Part shown: positions 23,256-32,099 of the stretch, in pieces
How positions within the stretch are numbered: position 1 is the stretch's first letter
Layout of the letters: each line of letters starts with the position of its first letter
DNA from: Breznakia pachnodae
GTDB lineage: Bacteria; Bacillota_I; Bacilli_A; Erysipelotrichales; Erysipelotrichaceae
Direction: 5' to 3'
NCBI RefSeq assembly: GCF_030814225.1
Contig: NZ_JAUSUR010000006.1
Coordinates: forward strand, 124,001 to 188,000
Length of the DNA stretch: 64,000 bases
Made by a program: the position numbers and the translations under genes
Notes under the pieces: model-generated
Told to the model about the DNA's origin: nothing
The model's database searches: none
Seen by the model: only the letters and a program-made list of their open reading frames with translations

Positions 23256-24905
23256 TTAATGCTCAATTTCTTCTGGTAACACTTTTGAATAAAGATAGAA
23301 CGCACCATCCAAGTTACGTACATTAAATCCATTTTGCTTTAAGATACGTTCTGCCAGATAACTTCTAAGTCCACTATGGCAGCTGACAATAATTAGATTA
23401 TCTGTAGGAATTTCATTCATTCGCTCTCTTAATTCACTTAATGGAATATGCGTTGCATTACTTAAACGTCCTGCTTTCAGCTCTGCATCATCACGAACAT
23501 CCAATACAAATGCTCCATCATCCTGTAATTTACGAAGTTCATGCCATTGAATATTTTCTGACATTCCTTCAATAATATTCATTGCTGCATATCCTGCCAT
23601 GTTTACAATATCTTTTGCAGAACCAAATGGTGGCGCATATGATAATTCTAACTCTGGTAAATCAAATACTGTCAGTTCACCAAGAATTGCAGTAGAAATA
23701 ACATCAATACGTTTATCCACTCCATCTCTTCCGATTGCCTGTGCTCCATAGATGGCACCAGTTTTACGATCAAATAATAACTTTAAGAAAATATCACTGC
23801 TCCCAGGAAAGTAACCTGCATGGTTTTTTCCAGGAATGTGTACAGCTGCATAATCTTTCTTTAATCTTATTAATTGTGTTTCATTTAATCCAGTTGATGC
23901 CATTACTTGTGAGAACACACGAACAATTGCCGTTCCTAAGGAACCTTTATTTTTACGTGGTAATCCTGCAATCACATCAGCAACCTGACGTCCCTGACGA
24001 TTGGCTGGTGAAGCTAATGAAATCATTGCATCTTCACCTGTCTGTATTTGTTTGACAACTATTGCATCACCAACGGCATAAATATCTTTCACATTTGTTT
24101 CATAGTTTTCGTCAACTAAGATTCCACCACGATCATTTACAGTAATTCCTGAATTCTTAATCATATCCGTATCTGGGCGAACTCCAACTGATAAAATAAT
24201 CATATCAGTAGCAACTTCTACTCCATTATCTAAATGAACCACTTTGCCATTATCTGTAAATGCAATGACTCCAGCTTCACTTATTACATGTACCCCATTT
24301 TTCTTTAGTTCGTATTCTAGAAAAACTGCCATTTCAGCATCAACACTTGGTAATACATGAGATGCTTTTTCAATAATCGTAACTTCAATTCCACGACTTG
24401 TCAGATTCTCTGCTGTTTCTGTCCCAATAAAACCAGCCCCAATAACAACTGCCTTCTTTGGTTCATGCTCATCAATATAATTCATAATTCCATCAACATC
24501 TGGAATTGAGCGAAGAGTAAACAGATTATCAGCATCTTCCATTCCTGCAATCGTAGGAATGATTGGAGTTGCTCCTGGTGATAATACTAATTTATCATAA
24601 GGAATCACTTCTTCATTATCTCCTGATAAAGCTACTACTTCCTTGGTATCTGTATTAATATGAATTACTTCGTGTTCGACACGAACATCCAAATTAAAAC
24701 GATCTTCCAGTCGTTGTGGTGTTTGAACAATCAGTTTTTCACGTTCATTAATTTCTCCACCAATGTAATAAGGTAATCCACAATTCGCAAATGAAACATA
24801 AGGTCCTTTGTCTAAGACAATAATATCCATCTTCTCATCTAATCTTCTAAGCCTCGTCGCAGCTGACATTCCTCCTGCAACCCCTCCAACAATTACTGTA
24901 CGCAT
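23256..24905 (-). CDS. CoA-disulfide reductase-type flavoenzyme with C-terminal rhodanese domain
   Basis: FAD/NAD(P)H pyridine nucleotide-disulfide oxidoreductase of 549 residues. FAD loop VGGVAGGMSAATRLRR at 6-21; the single active cysteine Cys42 in FANCGLPYYIGG is the CoADR signature; NAD loop VVIGAGFIGTETAENL; dimerisation domain after about 330; rhodanese domain from about 465 with Cys509 in SCHSGLRS. This architecture (CoADR-RHD) reduces CoA persulfides, polysulfide or CoA disulfide. GAGGAGG precedes the ATG at 24905, which overlaps the upstream rhodanese gene's stop. Likely role: thiol redox balance and sulfane sulfur handling. Confidence 0.93.
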   Translation of the reverse strand: MRTVIVGGVAGGMSAATRLRRLDEKMDIIVLDKGPYVSFANCGLPYYIGGEINEREKLIVQTPQRLEDRFNLDVRVEHEVIHINTDTKEVVALSGDNEEVIPYDKLVLSPGATPIIPTIAGMEDADNLFTLRSIPDVDGIMNYIDEHEPKKAVVIGAGFIGTETAENLTSRGIEVTIIEKASHVLPSVDAEMAVFLEYELKKNGVHVISEAGVIAFTDNGKVVHLDNGVEVATDMIILSVGVRPDTDMIKNSGITVNDRGGILVDENYETNVKDIYAVGDAIVVKQIQTGEDAMISLASPANRQGRQVADVIAGLPRKNKGSLGTAIVRVFSQVMASTGLNETQLIRLKKDYAAVHIPGKNHAGYFPGSSDIFLKLLFDRKTGAIYGAQAIGRDGVDKRIDVISTAILGELTVFDLPELELSYAPPFGSAKDIVNMAGYAAMNIIEGMSENIQWHELRKLQDDGAFVLDVRDDAELKAGRLSNATHIPLSELRERMNEIPTDNLIIVSCHSGLRSYLAERILKQNGFNVRNLDGAFYLYSKVLPEEIEH

Positions 24906-25204
24906 TATTTGTCCTCCTCTATTGGTCCTTCCCACTCCAGCATACCACCAGCCATACTTTTCGCTTCAAACCCTTTGTGTTGAAGAATCAGTGCCGCTGC
25001 TCTACTTCGTCTACCGGAATGACAAACCAGATATACTTCCTGTTCTGGTCTGTAATTATCAACTTCTCCTAAGGGAACATTAATCGCTCCACTTATGTGT
25101 CCACTACTATATTCATCTGGTTCACGAACATCGACAATCAGTGGATGTTCATCTAATTTATCCTCTAATTCCTTTGCACGTATTTCTATTTTTCTACTAA
25201 ACAT
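24905..25204 (-). CDS. Single-domain rhodanese
   Basis: A 99-residue sulfurtransferase. VDVREPDEYSSGHI and the active loop CHSGRRS with Cys61 are intact. It is fused by stop/start overlap to the CoA-disulfide reductase, which carries its own rhodanese domain, so it probably passes sulfane sulfur to or from that enzyme. Starts after AGGAGGATT. Confidence 0.93.
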   Translation of the reverse strand: MFSRKIEIRAKELEDKLDEHPLIVDVREPDEYSSGHISGAINVPLGEVDNYRPEQEVYLVCHSGRRSRAAALILQHKGFEAKSMAGGMLEWEGPIEEDK

Positions 25205-25289
25205 TCATAATCCTCCTAACGTCCTGTTATTATTGTATCGGAAATATGAATATTTAACCTTTCATTTGCACAAGAAAAAAGGTGTTATC

Positions 25290-25607
25290 CTAATTAGAAT
25301 ATAAAATTCCAAAAGGTACCCACCCTTTTGTCCCTTGTTCATCTTCAGCATATGCCCAGTCAAATGCCACTTCTAAAATAGTAACAACATCTCCTTTGTT
25401 AAGTACTAATTCTGTAGGATTATAATCGCGATTCAATATACCATCACTGATATACGTATTTGAAATATATGTGTCATACCCATCAATGGTACAACTACTC
25501 CAAAATTCATACTGCTGACATGACTTTACATTCTCTACTTTTGCTCCTTTTGAAAATAAAGGAAATTGTCCTTCACCATCATGTTTTTTGTATACTGTTG
25601 CTTTCAT
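25290..25607 (-). CDS. Small SH3-like domain protein
   Basis: 105 residues from the ATG at 25607, chosen because AGAAGGAGG is 5 bases upstream. The C-terminal half reads [21 protein letters not shown] and [11 protein letters not shown], a bacterial SH3-like barrel. No signal peptide or membrane helix, so it is probably cytoplasmic. The N-terminal half is unassigned. It diverges from asnA. Function unknown. Confidence 0.65.
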   Translation of the reverse strand: MKATVYKKHDGEGQFPLFSKGAKVENVKSCQQYEFWSSCTIDGYDTYISNTYISDGILNRDYNPTELVLNKGDVVTILEVAFDWAYAEDEQGTKGWVPFGILYSN

Positions 25608-25686
25608 CTTGCCTCCTTCTCTATCAATCATTGTTTCTAATTTCTATTATACACTACAAAAATGTATTTATTTATGCAATTTCATT

Positions 25687-25715
25687 TTGACATTCCCCTA
25701 TAGATATACTATTAT
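25687..25715 (+). promoter_or_regulatory. Promoter of asnA
   Basis: TTGACA, 17 bp, TATTAT: perfect -35 and a one-mismatch -10. The predicted start near 25722 leaves only about 16 untranslated bases before asnA, so there is no room for a T-box or riboswitch. Confidence 0.8.
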
Positions 25716-25737
25716 AAAGTGCAAAGGAGTTGATTAT

Positions 25738-26751
25738 ATGGGGAAAACATATGTTCCTGAGGGATACACACCATCACTGACTTTATTGGAAACAGAGATT
25801 GCTTTAAAGTTAGTAAAAGATACATTTGAAAGACGTTTAGGGGAAGCACTGCACTTAACCAGAGTATCTGCACCATTGTTTGTACAGGCAGACAGCGGAT
25901 TGAATGATGACTTGAACGGAGTGGAGCGCCCAATTGCCTTTGATGCACCAGACATCAACAATCGTTCAATTGAGATTGTTCATTCACTGGCAAAGTGGAA
26001 ACGTGATGCATTAAAGCGTTATGATTTAGGAAAATTTGAAGGTTTATATACAGATATGAATGCCATTCGTCGTGATGAAGAATTAGACAATGTTCATTCA
26101 ATCTATGTTGACCAGTGGGACTGGGAACTAATTATCGATGGAAAACATCGTAACCTAGATTACCTGAAAACAATCGTCAATAAGATTTATGATATCTTAC
26201 TTGAAATTGAGTATATGATGATTAAGCATTATCCATCTTTAGGAGAAGCAATGCTTCCGCAAAAAATACATTTCATTACAACCCAAGAGTTGGAAGATAT
26301 GTATCCTGATTTAACTGCAAAAGAAAGAGAAAACAAAATTACACAAGAGCATGGAGCGGTCTTCCTTATGCAGATTGGTGAAAAATTAAAATCCGGAGTT
26401 CGTCATGATGGACGTGCACCCGATTATGATGACTGGCAACTGAATGGAGATATCTTAGTATGGTATCCAGTTCTAAATGTTGCAATGGAATTGTCTTCTA
26501 TGGGAATTCGAGTAAACGATAAAACCTTAGATGAACAATTAAAAAAGGCAAATGCTACTTATCGTTTGGCACTACCATATCATAAAGCAATTATGAATCA
26601 TGAATTACCACTTACCATTGGTGGAGGAATTGGACAATCACGTTTATGTATGTACTTCTTAAGAAAAGCACATGTAGGTGAAGTTCAGGCATCACTGTGG
26701 TCGGATGATGTAATTGAAGCATGTGAAAAAAATAATATTCCATTACTATAA
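25738..26751 (+). CDS. asnA: Aspartate-ammonia ligase
   Basis: ATP-dependent asparagine synthetase using free ammonia, structurally a class II aminoacyl-tRNA synthetase relative. 337 residues, typical. Conserved parts: [60 protein letters not shown] (motif 3 arginine) and the end of the protein. Start at 25738 follows AAAGGAG. An upstream in-frame extension precedes the promoter and was rejected. Confidence 0.97.
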   Translation: MGKTYVPEGYTPSLTLLETEIALKLVKDTFERRLGEALHLTRVSAPLFVQADSGLNDDLNGVERPIAFDAPDINNRSIEIVHSLAKWKRDALKRYDLGKFEGLYTDMNAIRRDEELDNVHSIYVDQWDWELIIDGKHRNLDYLKTIVNKIYDILLEIEYMMIKHYPSLGEAMLPQKIHFITTQELEDMYPDLTAKERENKITQEHGAVFLMQIGEKLKSGVRHDGRAPDYDDWQLNGDILVWYPVLNVAMELSSMGIRVNDKTLDEQLKKANATYRLALPYHKAIMNHELPLTIGGGIGQSRLCMYFLRKAHVGEVQASLWSDDVIEACEKNNIPLL

Positions 26752-26754
26752 AAG

Positions 26755-26788
26755 AAAAGTTGAGCCTACGATGTAGATTCAACTTTTT
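26755..26788. terminator. Bidirectional terminator between asnA and the AI-2E-family gene
   Basis: AAAAGTTGA / TCAACTTTT outer stem plus an inner CTAC/GTAG stem, T-rich on the plus-strand exit and on the minus-strand exit. It overlaps the stop of the convergent gene. Confidence 0.8.
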
Positions 26789-27863
26789 TTGGACTGTTCT
26801 TATACAAATGAATAATTCCTTCTTCATTTAAATTTTTAATAATAATAACTAATACTGGGAACGCTATAATTCCAACAGCTCCCAAAATCTTTACTCCCAA
26901 GAACATTGATATTAGCATGACGATTGGATGAGCACCAACTTGTACTCCAACAATCTTTGGTTCAATAATATTACGAATAACGGTAATGATTAAGTAAACA
27001 ACTAGTAATCCAAACGCTAATTCAACCTGACCATTAATAAATGAAATAATAATCCATGGAATCATAATTCCACCAGTACCTAATACTGGAAGGATATCAA
27101 ATATTGCAATTAATAATGCAATAGCAATTGCATTATCAACTCCAAGAATCAATAAACCAGCACTAAGTTCAACAAATGTAATTGTCATAATAATTCCATA
27201 CGACTTCAAGAATTTTCCTAACGTCCCAAATGTATGTGCTTTTGCTCTTCTTATAATGTTCTTTTTTGGTTCATCAAACTGCATCATAATAAATTCTTTT
27301 ATGCTGGTAAAATCCATTGCAAAGAAGAATGATGAAATAATCATAAAAACAAAACTTAATAAAAATGAAGGAACAAACGATACAAAATCTGTCAGATATG
27401 AGATTGATCCAGAAGAAATTGATGGGGCTATTTGTTGCCCAATTTCTAATAATGTACTATTCAAGTCCTTAAAGTTTTTAGCCAAATCTATATTAATATT
27501 TGACAGCAATGAACTAAATGACTCAAATAATGTCTCTAGAGCAGGTTCAATACTTGATTCATAATATGCTGGTAATTCTTTAAATAAATCCCCAAGCATT
27601 GCAATTAGTTGAATTGAACCAAATACAACCAAGCTACCAATACTCAAATAGAAGATTGCCAGCACTATAATTGCTACTACTTTATTTTTTATATTTAATC
27701 TGTTTGAAAGTCTTCTGATCGCTCCCTGCAGCATCCACGCAATTGCAAATCCTAGTAGAAAAGGTAAACACCATGGTACTACATAGCGAAACACTCCTAC
27801 TATAATTGCCACTACTGCTGCATAATAACATAGGTTTATCAAAAACTTCTTTCGCTCTTCCAT
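26766..27863 (-). CDS. AI-2E family transporter (YtvI/PerM-like)
   Basis: 365-residue polytopic membrane protein. Hydrophobic pairs at 8-28 and 30-45, a longer amphipathic middle, then a C-terminal group including IFDILPVLGTGGIMIPW and IEPKIVGVQVGAHPIVMLISMFLG, the best-conserved part of this family. Members have been linked to autoinducer export, Na+/H+ exchange and sporulation (YtvI); the substrate here is unknown. Confidence 0.88.
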   Translation of the reverse strand: MEERKKFLINLCYYAAVVAIIVGVFRYVVPWCLPFLLGFAIAWMLQGAIRRLSNRLNIKNKVVAIIVLAIFYLSIGSLVVFGSIQLIAMLGDLFKELPAYYESSIEPALETLFESFSSLLSNINIDLAKNFKDLNSTLLEIGQQIAPSISSGSISYLTDFVSFVPSFLLSFVFMIISSFFFAMDFTSIKEFIMMQFDEPKKNIIRRAKAHTFGTLGKFLKSYGIIMTITFVELSAGLLILGVDNAIAIALLIAIFDILPVLGTGGIMIPWIIISFINGQVELAFGLLVVYLIITVIRNIIEPKIVGVQVGAHPIVMLISMFLGVKILGAVGIIAFPVLVIIIKNLNEEGIIHLYKNSPKKVESTS

Positions 27864-27920
27864 CGTATTACCTCGCTTTTCCCTCTATTATAGATGACAT
27901 ATTAATCATAATTCTTGTTA

Positions 27921-27940
27921 TATTATGTAATATTATGTAA
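27921..27940. repeat. Two exact tandem copies of a 10 bp unit
   Basis: TATTATGTAA twice in a row in the spacer upstream of the AI-2E-family gene and downstream of DUF1003. Could be a slippage product or a regulator half-site pair; nothing else supports a role. Confidence 0.4.
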
Positions 27941-27951
27941 TTTACCATGTT

Positions 27952-28614
27952 TTACTCGTTTTGACTACTCTTTTTTATCTCCTTTAGATATTCCATCTGC
28001 AACTGTTGCATTTCCAGTAACTGTTTCATTTGTGCATAAATCAAGTGGTCCATCTTTTCATGCAGTAAACGCACTTCTATTTCCGACTTCAGATTTACTT
28101 CATAATCATGTACAGACTGTTCTCGATCATGGTCTTCCTGGCGATTTTGACTCATCATAATAATTGGTGCCTGAATCGCAGCTAAACAAGACAGCAAAAG
28201 ATTCAACAAGATAAATGGATATGGATCAAACGCTTTGAATAATAGCGCTGTTGCATTCAAACCAATCCATACAATTAATACCACTATAAAAGTAATAATA
28301 AATCCCCAGCTTCCACCAAACTTAGCAATTGCATCTGCTGCTTTTTGACCAGTTGTAAGTTTACTGTCATCTGGATGTATCTCTTTCGTGATAAATTCAT
28401 TATTCTGAATACTTTTAAGAATTCGTTTATCTGACTTTCCTATAAGGTTTGATTGCTGTTGTAATTGTCTCTCAATAATCTGTAAATGATAATCCATTAC
28501 CTCATTATAATCAACTTCCATATCTTCTGTATATTCTGGATGTTCCTTCATTAATTCTTCCTTAATATTTTGAGGAAGTTGATTTAACTTAACTTTATTT
28601 TGTTCCACTTTCAT
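27952..28614 (-). CDS. DUF1003 membrane protein
   Basis: 220 residues. Soluble N-terminus with NEEL-like helices, then two membrane helices (GFIITFIVVLIVWIGLN and FILLNLLLSCLAAIQAPIIM) and the DUF1003 motif SQNRQEDHDREQSVHDYEVN, followed by a coiled-coil-like tail (EVRLLHEKMDHLIYAQM). The conserved family has no proven function; some members are linked to Mg2+ or cyclotransferase operons. Monocistronic as far as I can see. Confidence 0.85.
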   Translation of the reverse strand: MKVEQNKVKLNQLPQNIKEELMKEHPEYTEDMEVDYNEVMDYHLQIIERQLQQQSNLIGKSDKRILKSIQNNEFITKEIHPDDSKLTTGQKAADAIAKFGGSWGFIITFIVVLIVWIGLNATALLFKAFDPYPFILLNLLLSCLAAIQAPIIMMSQNRQEDHDREQSVHDYEVNLKSEIEVRLLHEKMDHLIYAQMKQLLEMQQLQMEYLKEIKKSSQNE

Positions 28615-28677
28615 AATAATCCTCCTACCTTGCTTTAATAGTAGTACAAAACAATTAGTGTGTAAAAGGATACAATC

Positions 28678-28706
28678 AAAAAACCTCTCATCACGGAGAG
28701 ATTTTG
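28678..28706 (-). terminator. Terminator of the bacteriocin operon
   Basis: Minus strand AATCTCTC / GAGAGGTT with a 6-base loop, then TTTTTTG. It closes the three-gene bacteriocin operon. Confidence 0.8.
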
Positions 28707-28710
28707 TTAT

Positions 28711-29343
28711 TTAATGATTTTTTTCAAGCACAATTTTATAATCACAGATATCCAGGAAAGATTCATCATGTGTTGCAATAATAATTGTCTTTCCTTCATT
28801 TTTTAGTTCCTTAAAAAGTTCCACTACTTCTAAAACATTTTTATCATCTAAATTTCCAGTAGGTTCATCAGCTAAAACTACATCATTTTCTTTTAACAGA
28901 ACTCTAGCCAACGCTACTCTTTGTTGTTCACCTCCGGATAGGGTAAACACCTTTTTATTTAAATATCCACTTAATCCAACTCTTCCCAATGCTTCTTCCA
29001 TTAGTTTTTCTTTATTATCACTTTTAATATATTCTAATGCAATTTCTAAGTTATACTTAACCGTTTTATCATCAATTAATGCATAGTTTTGAAATAGATA
29101 GGCAATTCGTTTGCGAAATAACATCATCTGATTAGATGTGTCTACTTTGTTGTCCTTGTAATAGACAATTTCGCCTGAAGACGGTTTATCTAAATTTCCT
29201 ATCAAATTTAGCAATGTACTTTTTCCACTTCCACTAACTCCATAAAGTACATAAATTTTACCTTGTTCGAATGAATAAGAGAAATCGTCAAGAATAACAT
29301 CAGTGCCAAATACCTTAGAAATATTTTTACATTCTACTATCAT
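28711..29343 (-). CDS. ABC transporter ATPase of a lactococcin-972-type operon
   Basis: Canonical nucleotide-binding subunit, 210 residues: Walker A GVSGSGKST (35-43), Q-loop YLFQNYAL, signature LSGGEQQR, Walker B VVLADEPTGNLD with the catalytic Glu, and H-loop ATHDES. It follows the DUF1430 membrane protein by 1 bp and is most like the MacB/LolD-type ATPases that accompany lactococcin-972-like peptides. It likely powers export of, or immunity to, the peptide. Its intact motifs contrast with the three dead ABC-like proteins downstream at 32.1, 36.1 and 37.6 kb. Confidence 0.93.
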   Translation of the reverse strand: MIVECKNISKVFGTDVILDDFSYSFEQGKIYVLYGVSGSGKSTLLNLIGNLDKPSSGEIVYYKDNKVDTSNQMMLFRKRIAYLFQNYALIDDKTVKYNLEIALEYIKSDNKEKLMEEALGRVGLSGYLNKKVFTLSGGEQQRVALARVLLKENDVVLADEPTGNLDDKNVLEVVELFKELKNEGKTIIIATHDESFLDICDYKIVLEKNH

Positions 29344-29344
29344 T

Positions 29345-31342
29345 TTAATCTCCTTTCAGCACGATACTTATAGACTTCTTTTCAACATGTTTAATTACTA
29401 ATGTTGTAAAGAGCATATCCAGCAACATAATTATCAATAAAACTACAAAAGCAGTTATTTCGTATCCAAGAAATTTCATTAATAAAAAGTTGATTAAATA
29501 CGAACTCACTAGTAATAAAACGATATCAGTATATCTGTTAAAGAATGAATAACCATTCATTTTTTTAATCATGTATTCTTTTCTGTTAACATCAAATAGC
29601 AGTAATAGATATTGAACAATTAGTAGAGTAAGTAATGCTATGTATAATAATATAACAGAACCCTCATATATGACATTAGACAATTTACTATTGAAGATAA
29701 ATGAAGCTTCATCTTTTGCATATTCATAGTTAAATGTCGTTTCAATCCCAGCATCTTCAAATATCTTGTGTATTTCCATGAAATCTGATTCCTTGGGATT
29801 ATCAAAATATATGTTGTACCAAGAAAAATCATTCGATACAAGAATAGGTACTTGTCTTACATATCCTAATGCTCCTTCATAATGCTCGATATTAAAAGTA
29901 AATACTTTTTGCTCATCTTCAATAATAATTTCTTCAAAAGTTAAAAATTCTTTCATTCTTTCAACGCTACTTTTATATAATTCATCGTTTTCAATATACT
30001 CTTTTGGAACTAGTAAATATGTTTTATTTATATCTAGATTTATTATTTGGTTATTATCAATATTATATATCGGAAATTTTTTTAGATAATTATGATTAAC
30101 ATCTATCCACGAATAACCTAAATCCAAGCTATTGTCATAATTACCCGTATATACCCCAAAATACCCATCTTTTGTTTGAAGTTCTTGCGTAAACTCGTCT
30201 ATTTTCAAGTTTTCTTCTTCATCTAAGAATCCATTCACAGAAACACTATGCGCATAATCCCCACATGTATCAATAAACTCATTATATTCAAATGCCATGC
30301 GCAATGAATTATTAAATTCAGGTAACATTTTAAATATGGAAACACTTAAAATGAAAACAAAAGCAACTCGCATTACTGTATTTAGATTCATTATAAACCT
30401 AGATATTCCTTTTCTTTTAATCAGTGTACTTATACTAATCGTCTTAATATACATTAGTACAATTAAATAGACAAAAATAAGTACAACATATTTTATAAGA
30501 ATAGCAACAGCGAGATTTAACATAAGAGGGATGTGCACTGAACTTATTACAGGAATATTTAGTAAAAGCATAGCAATTGTAATTACAATATCAAAAACAA
30601 ACATAATAATTGTAAGTTTTAACATGCTATCTTTTATTATTTTCAACAAACTATAACCATTCATTTTTTTTATTGAAATTTCTCTACTTTGATTTGAAAA
30701 AAACAACAATAAAATAACGACTGCACTACAACTAAATAGCAATCCGAATTTCACTAATTTATCTTGATTCGTATCTTCTAAATATTCTACTTCGTGTTCA
30801 TCACCATGAATCTCAATTACTTCTGTATCGTTTGGAAAGTGTTCATTAAATTCTTCATAAAATTCTTTTTTATTTTCTCCATAAACATTATACCAGCCAT
30901 CTAAAGAGGTATTATCTTCACTAAAAAATGATTGTTTCGTAATTATAGTACTATTATCATACTTTTTAATAGATTCAGTTGTTGATAACTTACTATCAGT
31001 TGAAATAACTGCATTATCTGAATAATTAAATGTTGAGTCTACATGATATCGATTCAGCATCTTCTCGTCATTAATAATTAAAAATTGATTAATTATATTA
31101 TCAGTGCTTCCCGTATTTGTGAAAACTGTCACCTTATATTTGTCTGCTAAATCTACAATGTACTGAATATCATCTTTCGTAAAACCTTGCTCTTCATGCT
31201 GATATACCATAAATTGAAAACTTTCACCTAAATAATCATTTTCTATCTCTGTTTTGAGATAGTTTTCTCTTGACTCTATATTAATAAAGAGAAAGCAGAA
31301 TACCATAAATATTCCGCTTAATATGACTAAGATCTTTTTCAT
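29345..31342 (-). CDS. DUF1430 / bacteriocin-associated integral membrane protein
   Basis: 665-residue membrane protein with about seven to eight helices: one at 5-23, a group near 205-325, and a C-terminal group from about 545 to 660, separated by large extracytoplasmic domains. The two membrane groups share the internal similarity K-K-M-N-G-Y (NGYSLLKI and NGYSFFNR), indicating an FtsX-like duplication. Gene order with a secreted small peptide and an ABC ATPase is that of lactococcin 972 clusters, where this protein is annotated as putative immunity. Export or immunity role is inferred. Confidence 0.85.
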   Translation of the reverse strand: MKKILVILSGIFMVFCFLFINIESRENYLKTEIENDYLGESFQFMVYQHEEQGFTKDDIQYIVDLADKYKVTVFTNTGSTDNIINQFLIINDEKMLNRYHVDSTFNYSDNAVISTDSKLSTTESIKKYDNSTIITKQSFFSEDNTSLDGWYNVYGENKKEFYEEFNEHFPNDTEVIEIHGDEHEVEYLEDTNQDKLVKFGLLFSCSAVVILLLFFSNQSREISIKKMNGYSLLKIIKDSMLKLTIIMFVFDIVITIAMLLLNIPVISSVHIPLMLNLAVAILIKYVVLIFVYLIVLMYIKTISISTLIKRKGISRFIMNLNTVMRVAFVFILSVSIFKMLPEFNNSLRMAFEYNEFIDTCGDYAHSVSVNGFLDEEENLKIDEFTQELQTKDGYFGVYTGNYDNSLDLGYSWIDVNHNYLKKFPIYNIDNNQIINLDINKTYLLVPKEYIENDELYKSSVERMKEFLTFEEIIIEDEQKVFTFNIEHYEGALGYVRQVPILVSNDFSWYNIYFDNPKESDFMEIHKIFEDAGIETTFNYEYAKDEASFIFNSKLSNVIYEGSVILLYIALLTLLIVQYLLLLFDVNRKEYMIKKMNGYSFFNRYTDIVLLLVSSYLINFLLMKFLGYEITAFVVLLIIMLLDMLFTTLVIKHVEKKSISIVLKGD

Positions 31343-31361
31343 ATATAATCTCTCTTATAGC

Positions 31362-31661
31362 TTACTTTCTTCCATGAATATGACTGTATCTATTTGTAGA
31401 TATTGATACTCGTGCTGTAACACCAGGACCTTTTGTTTGTGATTGCCCTGTTCCATTTGAATGATATACTTCCGCTGTTGCATTTCTGTATCGTTGATTA
31501 TGTTCTGTCATAGCTGTACAGTTTGCACCATTCAAATTACTGTCTGAATATCTATACATCATATACGAATCCGAATAATATTCATTTGTTGCACTTACCA
31601 AGGTCGGAACAAACATTAATGCAAGCATTAATGCTATCCCTATTCTTTTCATTTTTTTCAT
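31362..31661 (-). CDS. Lactococcin-972-like bacteriocin precursor
   Basis: 99-residue secreted peptide: Sec signal sequence (KKMKR, then GIALMLALMFVP, cleavage after about VSA at 24), then a mature part of about 75 residues rich in Tyr, Ser and Asn, with one Cys. By eye the stretch NATAEVYHSNGTGQSQ...GPGVTARVSIS parallels the HSATVVNNNTGRQG...AGVWAKATVG region of lactococcin 972, which blocks septum formation by binding lipid II. The N-terminal GTW-type motif is absent, so it is divergent. AGGAGG lies 3 bases before the start. Downstream DUF1430 and ABC genes support the call. Confidence 0.72.
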   Translation of the reverse strand: MKKMKRIGIALMLALMFVPTLVSATNEYYSDSYMMYRYSDSNLNGANCTAMTEHNQRYRNATAEVYHSNGTGQSQTKGPGVTARVSISTNRYSHIHGRK

Positions 31662-31715
31662 ATGCTCCTCCTAGATTTCTTTGTTTGTTAAATTAAAGCT
31701 TATTGTTTGTAGACT

Positions 31716-31734
31716 AAAACTAGTTTCTAGTTTT
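31716..31734. repeat. Inverted repeat in the bacteriocin leader
   Basis: AAAACTAG-TTT-CTAGTTTT, an 8 bp perfect stem with a 3-base loop, 55 bp before the bacteriocin start. It could be an RNA hairpin in the leader or a protein site. Confidence 0.5.
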
Positions 31735-31980
31735 CAACCTTGCATCCAAAGTAATAATGTAAAATACTAATCAATAGTCATTAGGTTATATAAGAAACAT
31801 GAATAATTGTTACTCAATTATTAAAACCAAATATATTTTTGTATAATAAAAACATATAGTATTGATTACCAATTAGCTTTCATATTTTAATTTACTTGAC
31901 GGATATTTATTATAAAAATTATTAGATTGTTTATTACCGTCTATTCCATACATTGTTGTGTATACTCATCTACTTAATAA

Positions 31981-32027
31981 AAGAGTACTCTTATTATTAT
32001 AATACATATATTTTATAAATATGTCAA
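31981..32027 (-). promoter_or_regulatory. Bacteriocin operon promoter with a palindrome at the start point
   Basis: Minus strand TTGACA (32022-32027), 17 bp, TATTAT (31999-32004). The predicted start, near 31992, falls on the perfect 12 bp palindrome AAGAGTACTCTT (31981-31992), a natural repressor site. The leader to the bacteriocin ATG would be about 330 bases. The spacer 31662-31980 holds no supported gene apart from the inverted repeat at 31716. Confidence 0.65.
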
Positions 32028-32099
32028 ATTATAACTAATTCAAGGAAGGCGGATTGCATTAGTTGATTACAATACCATATTTCAGTGTTTAACCACTCC

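Noticed and set aside
25588..25737. Longer N-terminal extension of AsnA
   Set aside because: It spans the asnA promoter (25687-25715) and lacks a ribosome-binding site; the real start is at 25738.
31873..31953. 26-codon ATG frame in the bacteriocin leader, minus strand
   Set aside because: No ribosome-binding site; composition matches AT-rich spacer. Could still be a leader peptide but nothing supports it.
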